Below are positions 42,268 through 51,191 of a stretch of DNA of 64,000 bases, piece after piece. How positions within the stretch are numbered: position 1 is the first letter of the stretch; every line of letters starts with the position of its first letter. Source of the stretch: Flavobacterium hydrophilum (GTDB lineage: Bacteria; Bacteroidota; Bacteroidia; Flavobacteriales; Flavobacteriaceae); NCBI RefSeq assembly GCF_003202405.1, contig NZ_QJHL01000003.1, positions 434,001-498,000 on the forward strand, given 5' to 3'. Made by a program: the position numbers and the translations under genes. Below the pieces are notes generated by a model, which was given only the letters and a program-made list of their open reading frames with translations, made no database searches and was not told the DNA's origin.

Positions 42268-44271
42268 TTAGTTTGAACTGAAAAATCGAAGTGTCACAAA
42301 GAAGTTTCTTCCTTCTTCGGGATAACCTTCAACGAGGCTGTAGTTTTTATCGAACAGATTGTTGATTCCGGCATCAAAGCTAAAGTTTTTCAGTATTTTG
42401 CCCGAAGCGTAGAAATTCAGAATTGTATAATCAGGTACATCGGTGCCGTAACTGGTACTGTAACGGGAAGAATTAAATTCGGAATTTGCAATTAGCTTTA
42501 GAATCTTAATCGGACTGTATTCTAAAGTCCCTATTACTTTTGTATTCGGAACATCTGTAAAATGAATATTTGGGCTGGTGATATTTTTTCTTTCGATATA
42601 AGTGTAATTGGCATTAAAAGATAAATTTTCTAAAATAGCATAATTCAGCTGTGCTTCAATTCCTTTGTATGCCGCCTCTCCAAAATTCTGCATTTGTGAT
42701 TTCCCCGGCTGAACATTGCTTACGCTTAAAATGGCATCAGTAAGCGAACTGTAAAACAATGCGGTTTGAAAACTCAGTTTGTCATTAATTTTTCCGGTAT
42801 AGTTCAACTCATAGTTTACGGCTGTTTCCGGTTTTAAATCCGGATTTGGGATTGCTGTCCCCATTCGGTACGAGTAACGGTCTTTGATGGTTGCAAATCG
42901 TGTCTTTTGTGAAATTGTTGTGCCTAATTTCTGCGTTTCATTGAATTGATAAAAAAGCCCGATTTGAGTATTAAAAGCATCGCTGGCATCCGCTGCCGGA
43001 TAATCTGAAATTACTTTAGTTGTAGTGTTGTAATCTTCGGCTTCGATATTCTTTCTGATATTGTAACTCGCGCCTGGAATTACCGTTAATTTATTTGAAA
43101 TTTTATAAATATCTTCAATTCCAATTAAAATGGTGTTGTCTGTAAAATGGCGTATCGGTTCGCCAACATTGTTTTCACGGTGAACATCTTCTTTAAAATG
43201 TACGGCAATTTTAAAATCGTTTTTCGGAATTATTTTGGTGTTGAATTCCAGATTTCCGCCATAGGTATAATCGTTGTACAAACTTTCAAACGCATACGGT
43301 TTTGTTATTGTCGAATAGGTTGCATCGTCATAACTTTTCAGAATATTTTTGAAACGGTCAAAATACAATCTGGTTTTAAAACTGTTTTTGTCGTCGAAAT
43401 CTGAGTTTGAAATGAAGTAGTAACTTTCTTTGTCCCAAACCGGCCATTGCCAGAAACGGGGTTTAGCCAAAAGCGAATTTTGAGTGTCACTGCCTGCATA
43501 AACAGGATTGCCTTTTTCGCCCTGCTGATTGATGTATCCTAACACATATTCATTTTTTTTGTTTGGAGTCCACCCGATTTTAAAGCTTATTTTCTGGTCA
43601 TTTCGATACGAATTATCTCTTTCGCTACCATCTTCGTTTTTCATCAGAACAAAACCGGATGACATTCGGGTAGAATTTCTGTCGAAATACGAATAACCTC
43701 CCTGAACATAAAATTTGCCCAAATTTGAGCCGATGTTGAGGTTTCCTTTGTATCCGTTTTCATTAATCATTCCAAGGGATCCATCGTATTCTAATTTTTT
43801 TGAAGGTTTTCTCGAAATTAAATTGATTGCACCGCCAAGCGAATTTGGTCCATAAAGCACTGATGAAAATCCTTTTGAAACATCAACTGCGGCTAAATCA
43901 AAAGTGGTAAAACGTGCCAAATCCACATAACCGTCATACGGAACATATACGGGAATTCCGTCCATATAAACCGGAACCTGCCTTAAGTCGAAACCCCGAA
44001 CAGAAACCATCGATTCGTTTCTTGGGCCTGATGCGGTGAGGCTAACTCCCGGAAGCAGGTTTAAAGCTCTTGAAACCTCCATTTTGTTCTGCGCTTCCAT
44101 TGTTTTTGAGGTAACCCGGTTCAAGGTATCTTTATTTTGATGATTTGTTACGATTACTTCTCCCAACATGAAAATATTTGTTTTTTTAATAGAATCAATC
44201 GGTGTTGAATTGTTTTGCTGACTGAATCCGAGGAGTGGAAAGAGTAATAATGGAATAGTTTTTAATTTCAT
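42268..44271 (-). CDS. TonB-dependent receptor, probable metal (molybdate-type) uptake
   Basis: 667-residue outer-membrane gated barrel. The start is the ATG at 44271, giving a signal peptide (KLKTIPLLLFPLLGFSQQ). The upstream frame to 44367 is AT-rich filler. A plug domain (about 40-150) shows GEVIVT, NLLPGVSLTASG and YGPNSLGGAINLISRKP. The barrel ends in FFVTLRFFSSN, with terminal Phe-rich strand. It has no CarboxypepD_reg domain and no SusD partner. The ModE-like regulator precedes it and a molybdopterin-domain protein follows, so a molybdenum or tungsten chelate is the likely cargo. Confidence 0.9.
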   Translation of the reverse strand: MKLKTIPLLLFPLLGFSQQNNSTPIDSIKKTNIFMLGEVIVTNHQNKDTLNRVTSKTMEAQNKMEVSRALNLLPGVSLTASGPRNESMVSVRGFDLRQVPVYMDGIPVYVPYDGYVDLARFTTFDLAAVDVSKGFSSVLYGPNSLGGAINLISRKPSKKLEYDGSLGMINENGYKGNLNIGSNLGKFYVQGGYSYFDRNSTRMSSGFVLMKNEDGSERDNSYRNDQKISFKIGWTPNKKNEYVLGYINQQGEKGNPVYAGSDTQNSLLAKPRFWQWPVWDKESYYFISNSDFDDKNSFKTRLYFDRFKNILKSYDDATYSTITKPYAFESLYNDYTYGGNLEFNTKIIPKNDFKIAVHFKEDVHRENNVGEPIRHFTDNTILIGIEDIYKISNKLTVIPGASYNIRKNIEAEDYNTTTKVISDYPAADASDAFNTQIGLFYQFNETQKLGTTISQKTRFATIKDRYSYRMGTAIPNPDLKPETAVNYELNYTGKINDKLSFQTALFYSSLTDAILSVSNVQPGKSQMQNFGEAAYKGIEAQLNYAILENLSFNANYTYIERKNITSPNIHFTDVPNTKVIGTLEYSPIKILKLIANSEFNSSRYSTSYGTDVPDYTILNFYASGKILKNFSFDAGINNLFDKNYSLVEGYPEEGRNFFVTLRFFSSN

Positions 44272-44400
44272 ATAAATTAGAAAATAATTCAGTATGTTTT
44301 TAAATGAATACTGAAGAGTGTTAAATTTGGTTTTGGTTATTTGATTTAGCTCTTTGATGAAATTCATTATGTTTTAAAATGAATACTGCTGTTTAAATTT

Positions 44401-44748
44401 TTAAAATTTCAGGTTTTGAGTTTCTTTAATGGCAAAATCCTTAATTCGTTTTTCGATTTCATAAAATACACTTATAGCCTTTTCGCCGGCTTCGGTTAAT
44501 CGTGCACCGCCGCCGCCTTTTCCGCCCAGCAGTTTTTCGACCAAAGGAGATTCCGCACGCTGGTTCATTTCTTCGACCAATTGCCAGGCCTGACGATATG
44601 CCATTTTCATTTCTTTGGCAGCATTGGTAATTGATCCGGTTTTCCTGATATTTTCAAGCAGCCAGATTTTCCCAATGCCCAAAAATGGTCCATCAGACTC
44701 TTCAATCCAAAGCCGGACTTCGACATTGTATTTTTTATTCTCACTCAT
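44401..44748 (-). CDS. ModE-like winged-helix regulator (DNA-binding domain only)
   Basis: 115-residue transcription regulator. It matches the LysR-like HTH of ModE: GIGKIWLLENIRKTGSITNAAKEMKMAYRQAWQLVEEMN, then GGKGGGGARLTEAGE in the wing. The C-terminal TOBE domains that bind molybdate in E. coli ModE are absent, so it may sense molybdenum differently or act only as a DNA-binding module. It is the first gene of the TonB receptor operon. Palindromic sites lie upstream. Confidence 0.92.
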   Translation of the reverse strand: MSENKKYNVEVRLWIEESDGPFLGIGKIWLLENIRKTGSITNAAKEMKMAYRQAWQLVEEMNQRAESPLVEKLLGGKGGGGARLTEAGEKAISVFYEIEKRIKDFAIKETQNLKF

Positions 44749-44776
44749 CGATGCAGATTTAAAAGAAACTTTTTTT

Positions 44777-44849
44777 GATAATCGATTATCTTAAATACGT
44801 ATTTTTGATTGCAATGTTACGTATTTTTACTTAAATAAAATACGTATTT
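44777..44849. promoter_or_regulatory. iterated palindromic candidate operators of the ModE-like operon
   Basis: A perfect 14-bp palindrome GATAATCGATTATC (44777-44790) is followed by AAATACGTATTT (44793-44804), TTACGTATTT (44817-44826) and AAATACGTATTT (44838-44849). The sites lie 29-101 bases upstream of the ModE-like start and toward the leuS promoter. Autoregulation or molybdate-dependent control is inferred. Confidence 0.65.
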
Positions 44850-44880
44850 TGTTATTTTATTTGTTTGTCAGTGAAATAGC

Positions 44881-44911
44881 TTTGCTACAATGCGCAATAA
44901 ATGTAAATTTG
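44881..44911 (+). promoter_or_regulatory. promoter of leuS
   Basis: TTTG (44881-44884), 19 bases, then TAAATTTG (44904-44911) fit the Bacteroidota -33/-7 consensus. The leuS ATG is about 110 bases downstream, after a low-complexity ACTTAG/CTTAGTTACTC tract. Confidence 0.75.
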
Positions 44912-45020
44912 CGGACTTAAAACTTAGAACCTTAGTTACTCAGTAACTTAGCAACTCAAAAAAAATGACCTGAGTGAGCGAAAGCATGACTCCATCTAAA
45001 ATAAAAAATATAAACAAGGA

Positions 45021-47900
45021 ATGAAATACAATCCAAACGAAATTGACGCCAAATGGCAAAAATATTGGGCAGAAAATCAAACTTTTGCAGCAAAAAACAA
45101 CTCTGAAAAACCAAAGCATTATGTTCTCGATATGTTTCCTTATCCGTCAGGAGCGGGATTACACGTTGGGCATCCGCTTGGGTATATTGCTTCAGATGTG
45201 TATTCTCGTTTCAAAAGACATCAGGGCTTTAATGTTTTGCATCCAATGGGGTACGACAGTTTCGGATTGCCGGCAGAACAATATGCGATCCAGACAGGAC
45301 AGCGTCCGGAAGACACTACACGCGTAAATATTGACGGTGGAGTAGATAAAGAAGGAAAACAAATTGCCGGATACAGAAAGCAATTAGATAAAATCGGATT
45401 TTCATTTGACTGGGCGCGTGAAGTTCGTACTTCAAATCCGGATTATTATAAACATACACAATGGATTTTTATTCAATTGTTTAATTCCTGGTATTGCAAA
45501 AAACAAGGAAAGGCTTTTGAAATTTCAGAGCTTGTAAAAGTTTTTGAAGAAGAAGGAAATGCTGCTGTTGAAGCTGTTTGTGATGATAACGTTGCCATTT
45601 TCACTGCTGTCGAATGGAATTCGTATTCTGAAAACCAAAAAGAAAAAATCCTTTTACAATACAGATTAACTTATTTGGCGGAAACTGAGGTAAACTGGTG
45701 TCCTGGCTTAGGAACTGTTCTGGCAAATGACGAAATTGTAAACGGAGTTTCGGAGCGTGGAGGCTTTCCTGTTATAAGAAAAAAAATGACACAATGGAGT
45801 ATGCGAATTTCTGCTTATGCCGAACGCCTGCTTCAGGGTCTAAATGATATCGACTGGAGCGAGTCTATAAAAGAGTCTCAAAGAAACTGGATTGGAAAAA
45901 GTGTTGGTGCGATGGTAACTTTCAATGTGATTCCAACAACCAACAACCAACAACCAGAAACTATTTCCGTATTTACAACAAGACCTGATACTATTTTTGG
46001 AGTTACTTTTATGACTTTGGCTCCAGAACATGATTTGGTGGCTAAAATTACAACTCCGGAACAAAAAGCAGCCGTTGAAGCGTATATCGAAAAAACCTCA
46101 AAACGTTCGGAGCGCGAGCGTATGGCTGATGTAAAAACGATTTCGGGAGTATTTACCGGAGCTTATGCCGAACATCCATTTACAAAAGAAGCTATTCCGG
46201 TGTGGATTGGTGACTATGTTTTGGCTGGTTACGGAACCGGTGCTGTAATGGCGGTTCCTTGTGGAGACGAAAGAGATTATGCTTTTGCTAATTTCTTTAA
46301 AGGTAAGAACGGAATGCAGGAAATCAAAAATATCTTCGCAAATGTTGATATTTCTGAAGCGGCTTACGGTTCAAAAGATAACGTTGAAATCGCAAATTCG
46401 GATTTCTTAAACGGATTGAATTATAAAGAGGCTACTAAAAAAGCAATCGAAAAATTAGAAGAAATCGGGCAGGGAACCGGTAAAACCAATTACCGTTTGC
46501 GTGATGCGGTTTTCTCTCGTCAGCGTTATTGGGGTGAGCCATTCCCGGTTTATTATGTGAATGGACTTCCAAAAATGATTGACGCGCAGCATTTGCCGAT
46601 TATTTTACCGGAAGTTGAAAAATATTTACCAACCGAAGATGGTTTGCCTCCGTTAGGAAATGCAGTTGTTTGGGCTTGGGATTCTAAAAATAATAAAGTT
46701 GTCAATACCGATTTAGTTGACAATGTTTCGATTTTTCCTTTAGAATTAAATACAATGCCAGGCTGGGCAGGAAGTTCATGGTATTGGATGCGTTATATGG
46801 ATGCGCATAATGAAAATGAATTTGCAGGCAAAGAAGCTTTGGCTTACTGGGAAAGTGTTGATTTATATATTGGAGGAAGCGAGCACGCAACGGGTCACTT
46901 ATTGTATTCTCGTTTCTGGAACAAATTCTTAAAAGACAAAGGTTTGGCTCCAACCGAAGAGCCATTCAAAAAACTGATCAATCAGGGAATGATTTTGGGA
47001 ACTAGTGCGTTTGTTTATAGAATTGAAGGAACAAATAGTTTTGTTTCTAAAAATAAAATTAGAGATCAAAAAGTACAGCCAATTCACGCTGATGTTTCAA
47101 TGGTAAATTCTTCTGATGAATTAGATGTTGTAAAATTCAAATCATGGAGAGAAGATTACGCTGATGCTGAATTTATCTTAGACGATAACGGGAAATACAT
47201 TGTAGGCCGCGAAGTCGAAAAAATGTCGAAATCAAAATACAATGTAGTAACGCCAGATGATATTTGTAACGAATACGGTGCTGATACATTACGTCTATAC
47301 GAAATGTTCTTAGGTCCGTTAGAGCAGGCAAAACCCTGGAATACTGCTGGTATTTCGGGAGTTTTTGGTTTCCTGAAAAAATTATGGAGATTGTATTTTG
47401 ATGATAACGGTTTATTCGTAAACAACGACGAACCAACAAAAGACAACTTAAAATCATTGCATAAAACAATCAAAAAAGTAGCTGATGATATTGAGAATTT
47501 CTCTTTCAATACTTCGGTTTCTCAGTTTATGATTTGTGTGAATGAATTGTCTTCTCAAAATTGTCATTCCAGAGCAATTTTAGAACCATTAGCAATTTTG
47601 GTTTCGCCTTACGCACCGCATATCGCTGAGGAATTATGGTCGCAGTTAGGACATACAACTTCAATTTCTGATGTTGCTTTTCCAATCTTTGAAGAAAAAC
47701 ATTTAGTTGAAACCAATAAAGAATACCCAGTTTCTTTCAACGGAAAAATGCGTTTCACCATCGAATTGCCTTTGGATTTAACCAAGGAACAAATTGAAGA
47801 AATCGTAATGAAAGACGAAAGAACGCAAAGACAATTGGACGGAAGAACACCAAATAAAGTGATTATTGTTCCTGGGAAGATCATTAATCTTGTGGGATAG
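45021..47900 (+). CDS. leuS: leucyl-tRNA synthetase
   Basis: 959-residue class I synthetase, longer than the roughly 860 residues of E. coli. HIGH motif is LHVGH (47-51), KMSKS is VEKMSKSKYN at about 734-738. The CP1 editing domain (about 290-440) includes VFTTRPDTIFGVTFM. Two inserts stand out: a Glu-rich one at about 160-205 (KAFEISELVKVFEEEGNAAVEA) and one before KMSKS. A tRNA-binding C-terminal domain ends with VIIVPGKIINLVG. Confidence 0.96.
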   Translation: MKYNPNEIDAKWQKYWAENQTFAAKNNSEKPKHYVLDMFPYPSGAGLHVGHPLGYIASDVYSRFKRHQGFNVLHPMGYDSFGLPAEQYAIQTGQRPEDTTRVNIDGGVDKEGKQIAGYRKQLDKIGFSFDWAREVRTSNPDYYKHTQWIFIQLFNSWYCKKQGKAFEISELVKVFEEEGNAAVEAVCDDNVAIFTAVEWNSYSENQKEKILLQYRLTYLAETEVNWCPGLGTVLANDEIVNGVSERGGFPVIRKKMTQWSMRISAYAERLLQGLNDIDWSESIKESQRNWIGKSVGAMVTFNVIPTTNNQQPETISVFTTRPDTIFGVTFMTLAPEHDLVAKITTPEQKAAVEAYIEKTSKRSERERMADVKTISGVFTGAYAEHPFTKEAIPVWIGDYVLAGYGTGAVMAVPCGDERDYAFANFFKGKNGMQEIKNIFANVDISEAAYGSKDNVEIANSDFLNGLNYKEATKKAIEKLEEIGQGTGKTNYRLRDAVFSRQRYWGEPFPVYYVNGLPKMIDAQHLPIILPEVEKYLPTEDGLPPLGNAVVWAWDSKNNKVVNTDLVDNVSIFPLELNTMPGWAGSSWYWMRYMDAHNENEFAGKEALAYWESVDLYIGGSEHATGHLLYSRFWNKFLKDKGLAPTEEPFKKLINQGMILGTSAFVYRIEGTNSFVSKNKIRDQKVQPIHADVSMVNSSDELDVVKFKSWREDYADAEFILDDNGKYIVGREVEKMSKSKYNVVTPDDICNEYGADTLRLYEMFLGPLEQAKPWNTAGISGVFGFLKKLWRLYFDDNGLFVNNDEPTKDNLKSLHKTIKKVADDIENFSFNTSVSQFMICVNELSSQNCHSRAILEPLAILVSPYAPHIAEELWSQLGHTTSISDVAFPIFEEKHLVETNKEYPVSFNGKMRFTIELPLDLTKEQIEEIVMKDERTQRQLDGRTPNKVIIVPGKIINLVG

Positions 47901-47912
47901 TTTTAAATTCCA

Positions 47913-47975
47913 TCCCGATAGCTTCGGGATTAAAATTCCAAATTCCAATTTTTGTTGGGGTTTGGGATTTTTTGT
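47913..47975 (+). terminator. terminator region of leuS
   Basis: TCCCGATAGCTTCGGGA (47913-47929) forms a hairpin. It is followed by AATTCCAAATTCCAA pairing with TTGGGGTTTGG and a T run near 47968. Confidence 0.65.
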
Positions 47976-48181
47976 TTTAACACATATTTTGTCATTTCTT
48001 AGGAATCTCACTGTTTGATTGACTTTACTGATAGATTTCTGCAAAATGGCAAGTTTGTGTTTTAGTTTGCGAAAAATTCACAATAAAAATTTAAAGTTGT
48101 GTGTCATTTTGGCATTTTACAAAAATGGTTCGTAAATTGTTGTTTATTACAATAGAAAACATAAACTAAAAAAACATAAAT

Positions 48182-48868
48182 ATGGGAGGTTCGTATATTA
48201 TTCTTGCCGGAGCAATCATGTTATTCAGCTGGCTGGTAAGTTCAAGGTTAAAAAGTAAATTCGAGTTATACTCGAAACTGCAATTGCAAAACGGAATGAG
48301 CGGAAGGGAAATTGCTGAAAAAATGCTGGCGGATAATGGTATTCATGACGTTCGTGTAATTTCGACTCCGGGACAATTGACAGATCATTACAATCCGGCA
48401 GATAAAACGGTTAATTTGAGTGAAGCGGTTTATAATCACAGAAACGCAGCTGCTGCAGCTGTTGCAGCACACGAATGTGGTCATGCTGTACAGCATGCCA
48501 TTGGTTATGAATGGCTGACAATGCGTTCGGCATTAGTTCCTATTGTGAGTATAGCATCAAATTATGTACAATGGATTTTATTGGCGGGAATACTGATGAT
48601 TAGAGTTTTTCCTCAATTATTGTTAGTGGGTATCGTGATTTTTGCCGCAACAACATTGTTTACGATTATAACTTTGCCGGTTGAATATGATGCAAGTAAT
48701 AGAGCATTAGCCTGGTTAGAAAATAAACGAATGCTGACGCAACAGGAGCAGGCTGGTGCAAAAGATGCTTTAAAATGGGCTGCAAGGACTTATGTAGTAG
48801 CGGCTATTGGTTCAATAGCAACATTATTATATTATATTTCGATTTACTCAGGAAGCAGAAGAAACTAA
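48182..48868 (+). CDS. neutral zinc metallopeptidase (YugP-like)
   Basis: 228-residue integral membrane peptidase of the DUF/YugP zinc family. One N-terminal helix (about 5-17), the zinc motif HECGHAVQHAIGYEW at about 97-111, and two further helices (about 118-165). The soluble stretch SGREIAEKMLADNGIHDVRV and VNLSEAVYNHRNAAAAAVAAHE precede the HExxH. Substrates unknown. A clear terminator follows. Confidence 0.92.
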   Translation: MGGSYIILAGAIMLFSWLVSSRLKSKFELYSKLQLQNGMSGREIAEKMLADNGIHDVRVISTPGQLTDHYNPADKTVNLSEAVYNHRNAAAAAVAAHECGHAVQHAIGYEWLTMRSALVPIVSIASNYVQWILLAGILMIRVFPQLLLVGIVIFAATTLFTIITLPVEYDASNRALAWLENKRMLTQQEQAGAKDALKWAARTYVVAAIGSIATLLYYISIYSGSRRN

Positions 48869-48917
48869 TTTTTAATGTGACAATTTAGATAATTAGTCAA
48901 TTAGATAATTTATTACA

Positions 48918-48951
48918 AAACCCGATAGGATTTTAAAATCTGTCGGGTTTG
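48918..48951 (+). terminator. terminator of the zinc metallopeptidase gene
   Basis: ACCCGATAG pairs with CTGTCGGGT around a GATTTTAAAATC core, then T residues. Its stem is nearly the same as at 20691. Confidence 0.8.
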
Positions 48952-49041
48952 TTATTTGATGTAGTTTTTAAAATTATCTAATTATCAAAATTGCCGAATT
49001 TTCTAATTAAGTAAATTATCAAATTGGCACAATATCTAATG

Positions 49042-49512
49042 TTACAGCTGAATCTGCCTGTCAATCTGCTGATCGAGTGAAATGAAGGTTTCAGTTCTTG
49101 AAACACCTTCAATTGCTTGAATTTTAGTATTTAACAGCTGCATTAGATGCTCATTGTCGCGACAGATAATCTTAATCAAAACCGACCAGTTTCCTGTGGT
49201 GTAATGGCATTCCAGAACTTCCGGAATCTTTTTTAAATCTTTTACGGCTTCAGAATTTCGGGAAGCTTTGTCTAAGTAAACTCCAATAAATGCCATTGTG
49301 TTATAACCGAGAACTTTTGGATTTACAGTAAATTTCGACCCTGAAATCACGCCGGATTGTTCCAGTTTTTTCAATCGCTGATGAATCGCAGCTCCCGAAA
49401 TACCTATTTTGTTTGCAATTTGGAGAATAGGTTTTCTCGCATCGTCCATAAGATATCTAAGGATTTCTTTATCGATACCGTCAATTTCGATTAAAAGAGA
49501 GTTGATTTTCAT
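49042..49512 (-). CDS. Lrp/AsnC family transcriptional regulator
   Basis: 156-residue regulator. N-terminal HTH (about 8-65, ILRYLMDDARKPILQIANKIGISGAAIHQRLKKLE), then the RAM/AsnC ligand domain (about 70-150, with VLECHYTTGNWSVLIKI). Full-length for the family. Effector amino acid unknown. Preceded by TGAC-poor, low-complexity DNA. Confidence 0.93.
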   Translation of the reverse strand: MKINSLLIEIDGIDKEILRYLMDDARKPILQIANKIGISGAAIHQRLKKLEQSGVISGSKFTVNPKVLGYNTMAFIGVYLDKASRNSEAVKDLKKIPEVLECHYTTGNWSVLIKIICRDNEHLMQLLNTKIQAIEGVSRTETFISLDQQIDRQIQL

Positions 49513-49589
49513 AACTTAAAATTTGAAACTATTTTTCTAATTTGGCTTTGGAATAGAAATCAAATGTACTTAAAATGCTTTGAAAAGAA

Positions 49590-49628
49590 AAATTCCAAAT
49601 CCCAACAGAGAGTTGGAGTTTGGAATTT
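49590..49628 (-). terminator. terminator of hemD
   Basis: AAATTCCAAA (49590-49599) pairs with TTTGGAATTT (49619-49628), with additional pairing inside. On the minus strand T-rich DNA follows. Confidence 0.8.
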
Positions 49629-49652
49629 AAATATTTTTAGGTTGGTGAGGAT

Positions 49653-50402
49653 TTATTTTCCTTTGTTAGCTTCAGCAACATATTTTTCTAAAGCCATTGT
49701 CATAGATGGTGTTTCTGGTGTTGGTGCAAGAATATCAATTCTTAAGCCATGATCCAAAGCCTCTTTTTGAGTTGTGCTTCCAAATACAGCAATTCTGGTA
49801 TTGTTTTGTTTAAAATCAGGAAAGTTTTTGAACAATGATTTTATTCCAGTTGGACTGAAAAAAGCCAGAACATCATAATAAACATCGGCTAAATCAGATA
49901 AGTCACTCATTACAGTTCTGTAAAAAATCGCTTGTGCCCAATCTACTTTCAATCCGTTTAATGTTACGGGAGCGTCTGCATTTAACTGATCAGATGCCGG
50001 AAGCAGGAATTTTTCATCTTTGTACTTTTTGATAAGTGGTGATAAATCTGCAAAATCTTTGGCTCCTACGTAAATTTTACGTTTTCTGTACACCACATAT
50101 TTTTGCAGGTAAAAAGCCACCGCTTCAGATTGACAAAAATATTTCAATCCTTCAGGAACTTTGTAACGCATTTCGTCAGCTACCCTGAAAAAATGATCAA
50201 CCGCATTTCGGCTCGTTAAAATGATTGCAGTGTAATGATTAAGATCGATTTTTTGTAATCGGATCTCTTTTGCACTAACTCCCTCCACATGAATAAAAGG
50301 TCTGAAATCAATTTTTATTTTGTGTTTCTGTTGGAGCTCAAAGTAAGGGGAGTTTTCCACTTTAGGTTCAGGCTGTGACACCAAAATTGTTTTCACTTTC
50401 AT
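49653..50402 (-). CDS. hemD: uroporphyrinogen-III synthase
   Basis: 249-residue enzyme that closes the tetrapyrrole ring in haem synthesis. The start is the ATG at 50402 (KVKTILVSQPEP). HemD is poorly conserved; the call rests on the two-domain pattern: VSQPEP and HYTAIILTSRNAVDHFF in the first, DVLAFFSPTGIKSLF and RIAVFGSTTQKEALDHGL in the second. It follows the DUF4271 gene closely, the usual pair in Flavobacteria. Confidence 0.9.
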   Translation of the reverse strand: MKVKTILVSQPEPKVENSPYFELQQKHKIKIDFRPFIHVEGVSAKEIRLQKIDLNHYTAIILTSRNAVDHFFRVADEMRYKVPEGLKYFCQSEAVAFYLQKYVVYRKRKIYVGAKDFADLSPLIKKYKDEKFLLPASDQLNADAPVTLNGLKVDWAQAIFYRTVMSDLSDLADVYYDVLAFFSPTGIKSLFKNFPDFKQNNTRIAVFGSTTQKEALDHGLRIDILAPTPETPSMTMALEKYVAEANKGK

Positions 50403-50413
50403 ATTATAAACAT

Positions 50414-51085
50414 TTACCAAGCCATCTCTTTTGTAATCCAGTAATAGAGGAAATAATAAGGGGCTATTTCAAGAGCGCAAAGATACAAAATAAAATAAAA
50501 TAATTTGTTGATTATTGTATTTTGATAAGTTTTAATTGAAATAAAGTAGGAAAACATACTTATACATGCCGAAACGCCTATTATTGCTAGTGGTACGATT
50601 TTGGATACATCGTCACGATAAAACAAAATCGCATTAACAGGGAGGATTAACAGACCAATATAGGTTCTATACGTCGCTTTTTGTAAGTTAAAAAGGTCAA
50701 CAAACTCATCAATATTGAAAGAAGTTCCTATGATTTTTTCGATTAAATATTTCGCTATGATAAAATAGGTCAAAAAAGTAGCAATTTGTGTAAAAAGCAT
50801 CCAGTCTGATTTGGCAGCATATCCAAAAACATGCATGGTCAATTGGATGAAAAAAGCATACGAAACAATCTGCACAATAAATAGACCTACAGTGAAACTG
50901 CTTTTTAAATGCGAAACATCTCGGTAAATTTTTACATATTTATCTGAGAAAATAAGTTTTGTAAATTCACTGAACCTATTTTCATAAGCAGATTTAGTAA
51001 TGGCAACAACGGCAAAAGCCAACACAAATAAAAGTGTTGCCCAATCTTTGTTTTCTATAATTCTGGGATGGAGCTGTTCAATCAT
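50414..51085 (-). CDS. DUF4271 family membrane protein
   Basis: 223-residue protein with about six membrane helices (from LLFVLAFAVVAI at 17-28 to the end). It matches DUF4271, a Bacteroidota family usually next to hemD. Function unknown. The minus-strand TAATTTTG at 51093-51100 is a likely -7 box just upstream of its ATG, so it heads the DUF4271-hemD operon. Confidence 0.9.
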   Translation of the reverse strand: MIEQLHPRIIENKDWATLLFVLAFAVVAITKSAYENRFSEFTKLIFSDKYVKIYRDVSHLKSSFTVGLFIVQIVSYAFFIQLTMHVFGYAAKSDWMLFTQIATFLTYFIIAKYLIEKIIGTSFNIDEFVDLFNLQKATYRTYIGLLILPVNAILFYRDDVSKIVPLAIIGVSACISMFSYFISIKTYQNTIINKLFYFILYLCALEIAPYYFLYYWITKEMAW

Positions 51086-51092
51086 AACGATA

Positions 51093-51100
51093 CAAAATTA
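51093..51100 (-). promoter_or_regulatory. candidate -7 box of DUF4271-hemD
   Basis: TAATTTTG fits TAnnTTTG, 7 bases from the start codon, so the transcript would have almost no leader. Confidence 0.5.
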
Positions 51101-51162
51101 GTAATTTTTTGTGTCAATACTTTTATTATGGATTTATTATGAACCAAATGCTATAAAAAGTT

Positions 51163-51170
51163 TACTTTTG
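51163..51170 (+). promoter_or_regulatory. candidate -7 box of the mannosyltransferase cluster
   Basis: TACTTTTG fits TAnnTTTG, 22 bases before the ATG of the glycosyltransferase gene. Confidence 0.5.
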
Positions 51171-51191
51171 CGGTGAAATTACGCAGAAAAA

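Noticed and set aside
44272..44367. Upstream start for the TonB receptor at 44367
   Set aside because: The extension is Asn/Lys/Phe-rich and places the signal peptide internally.
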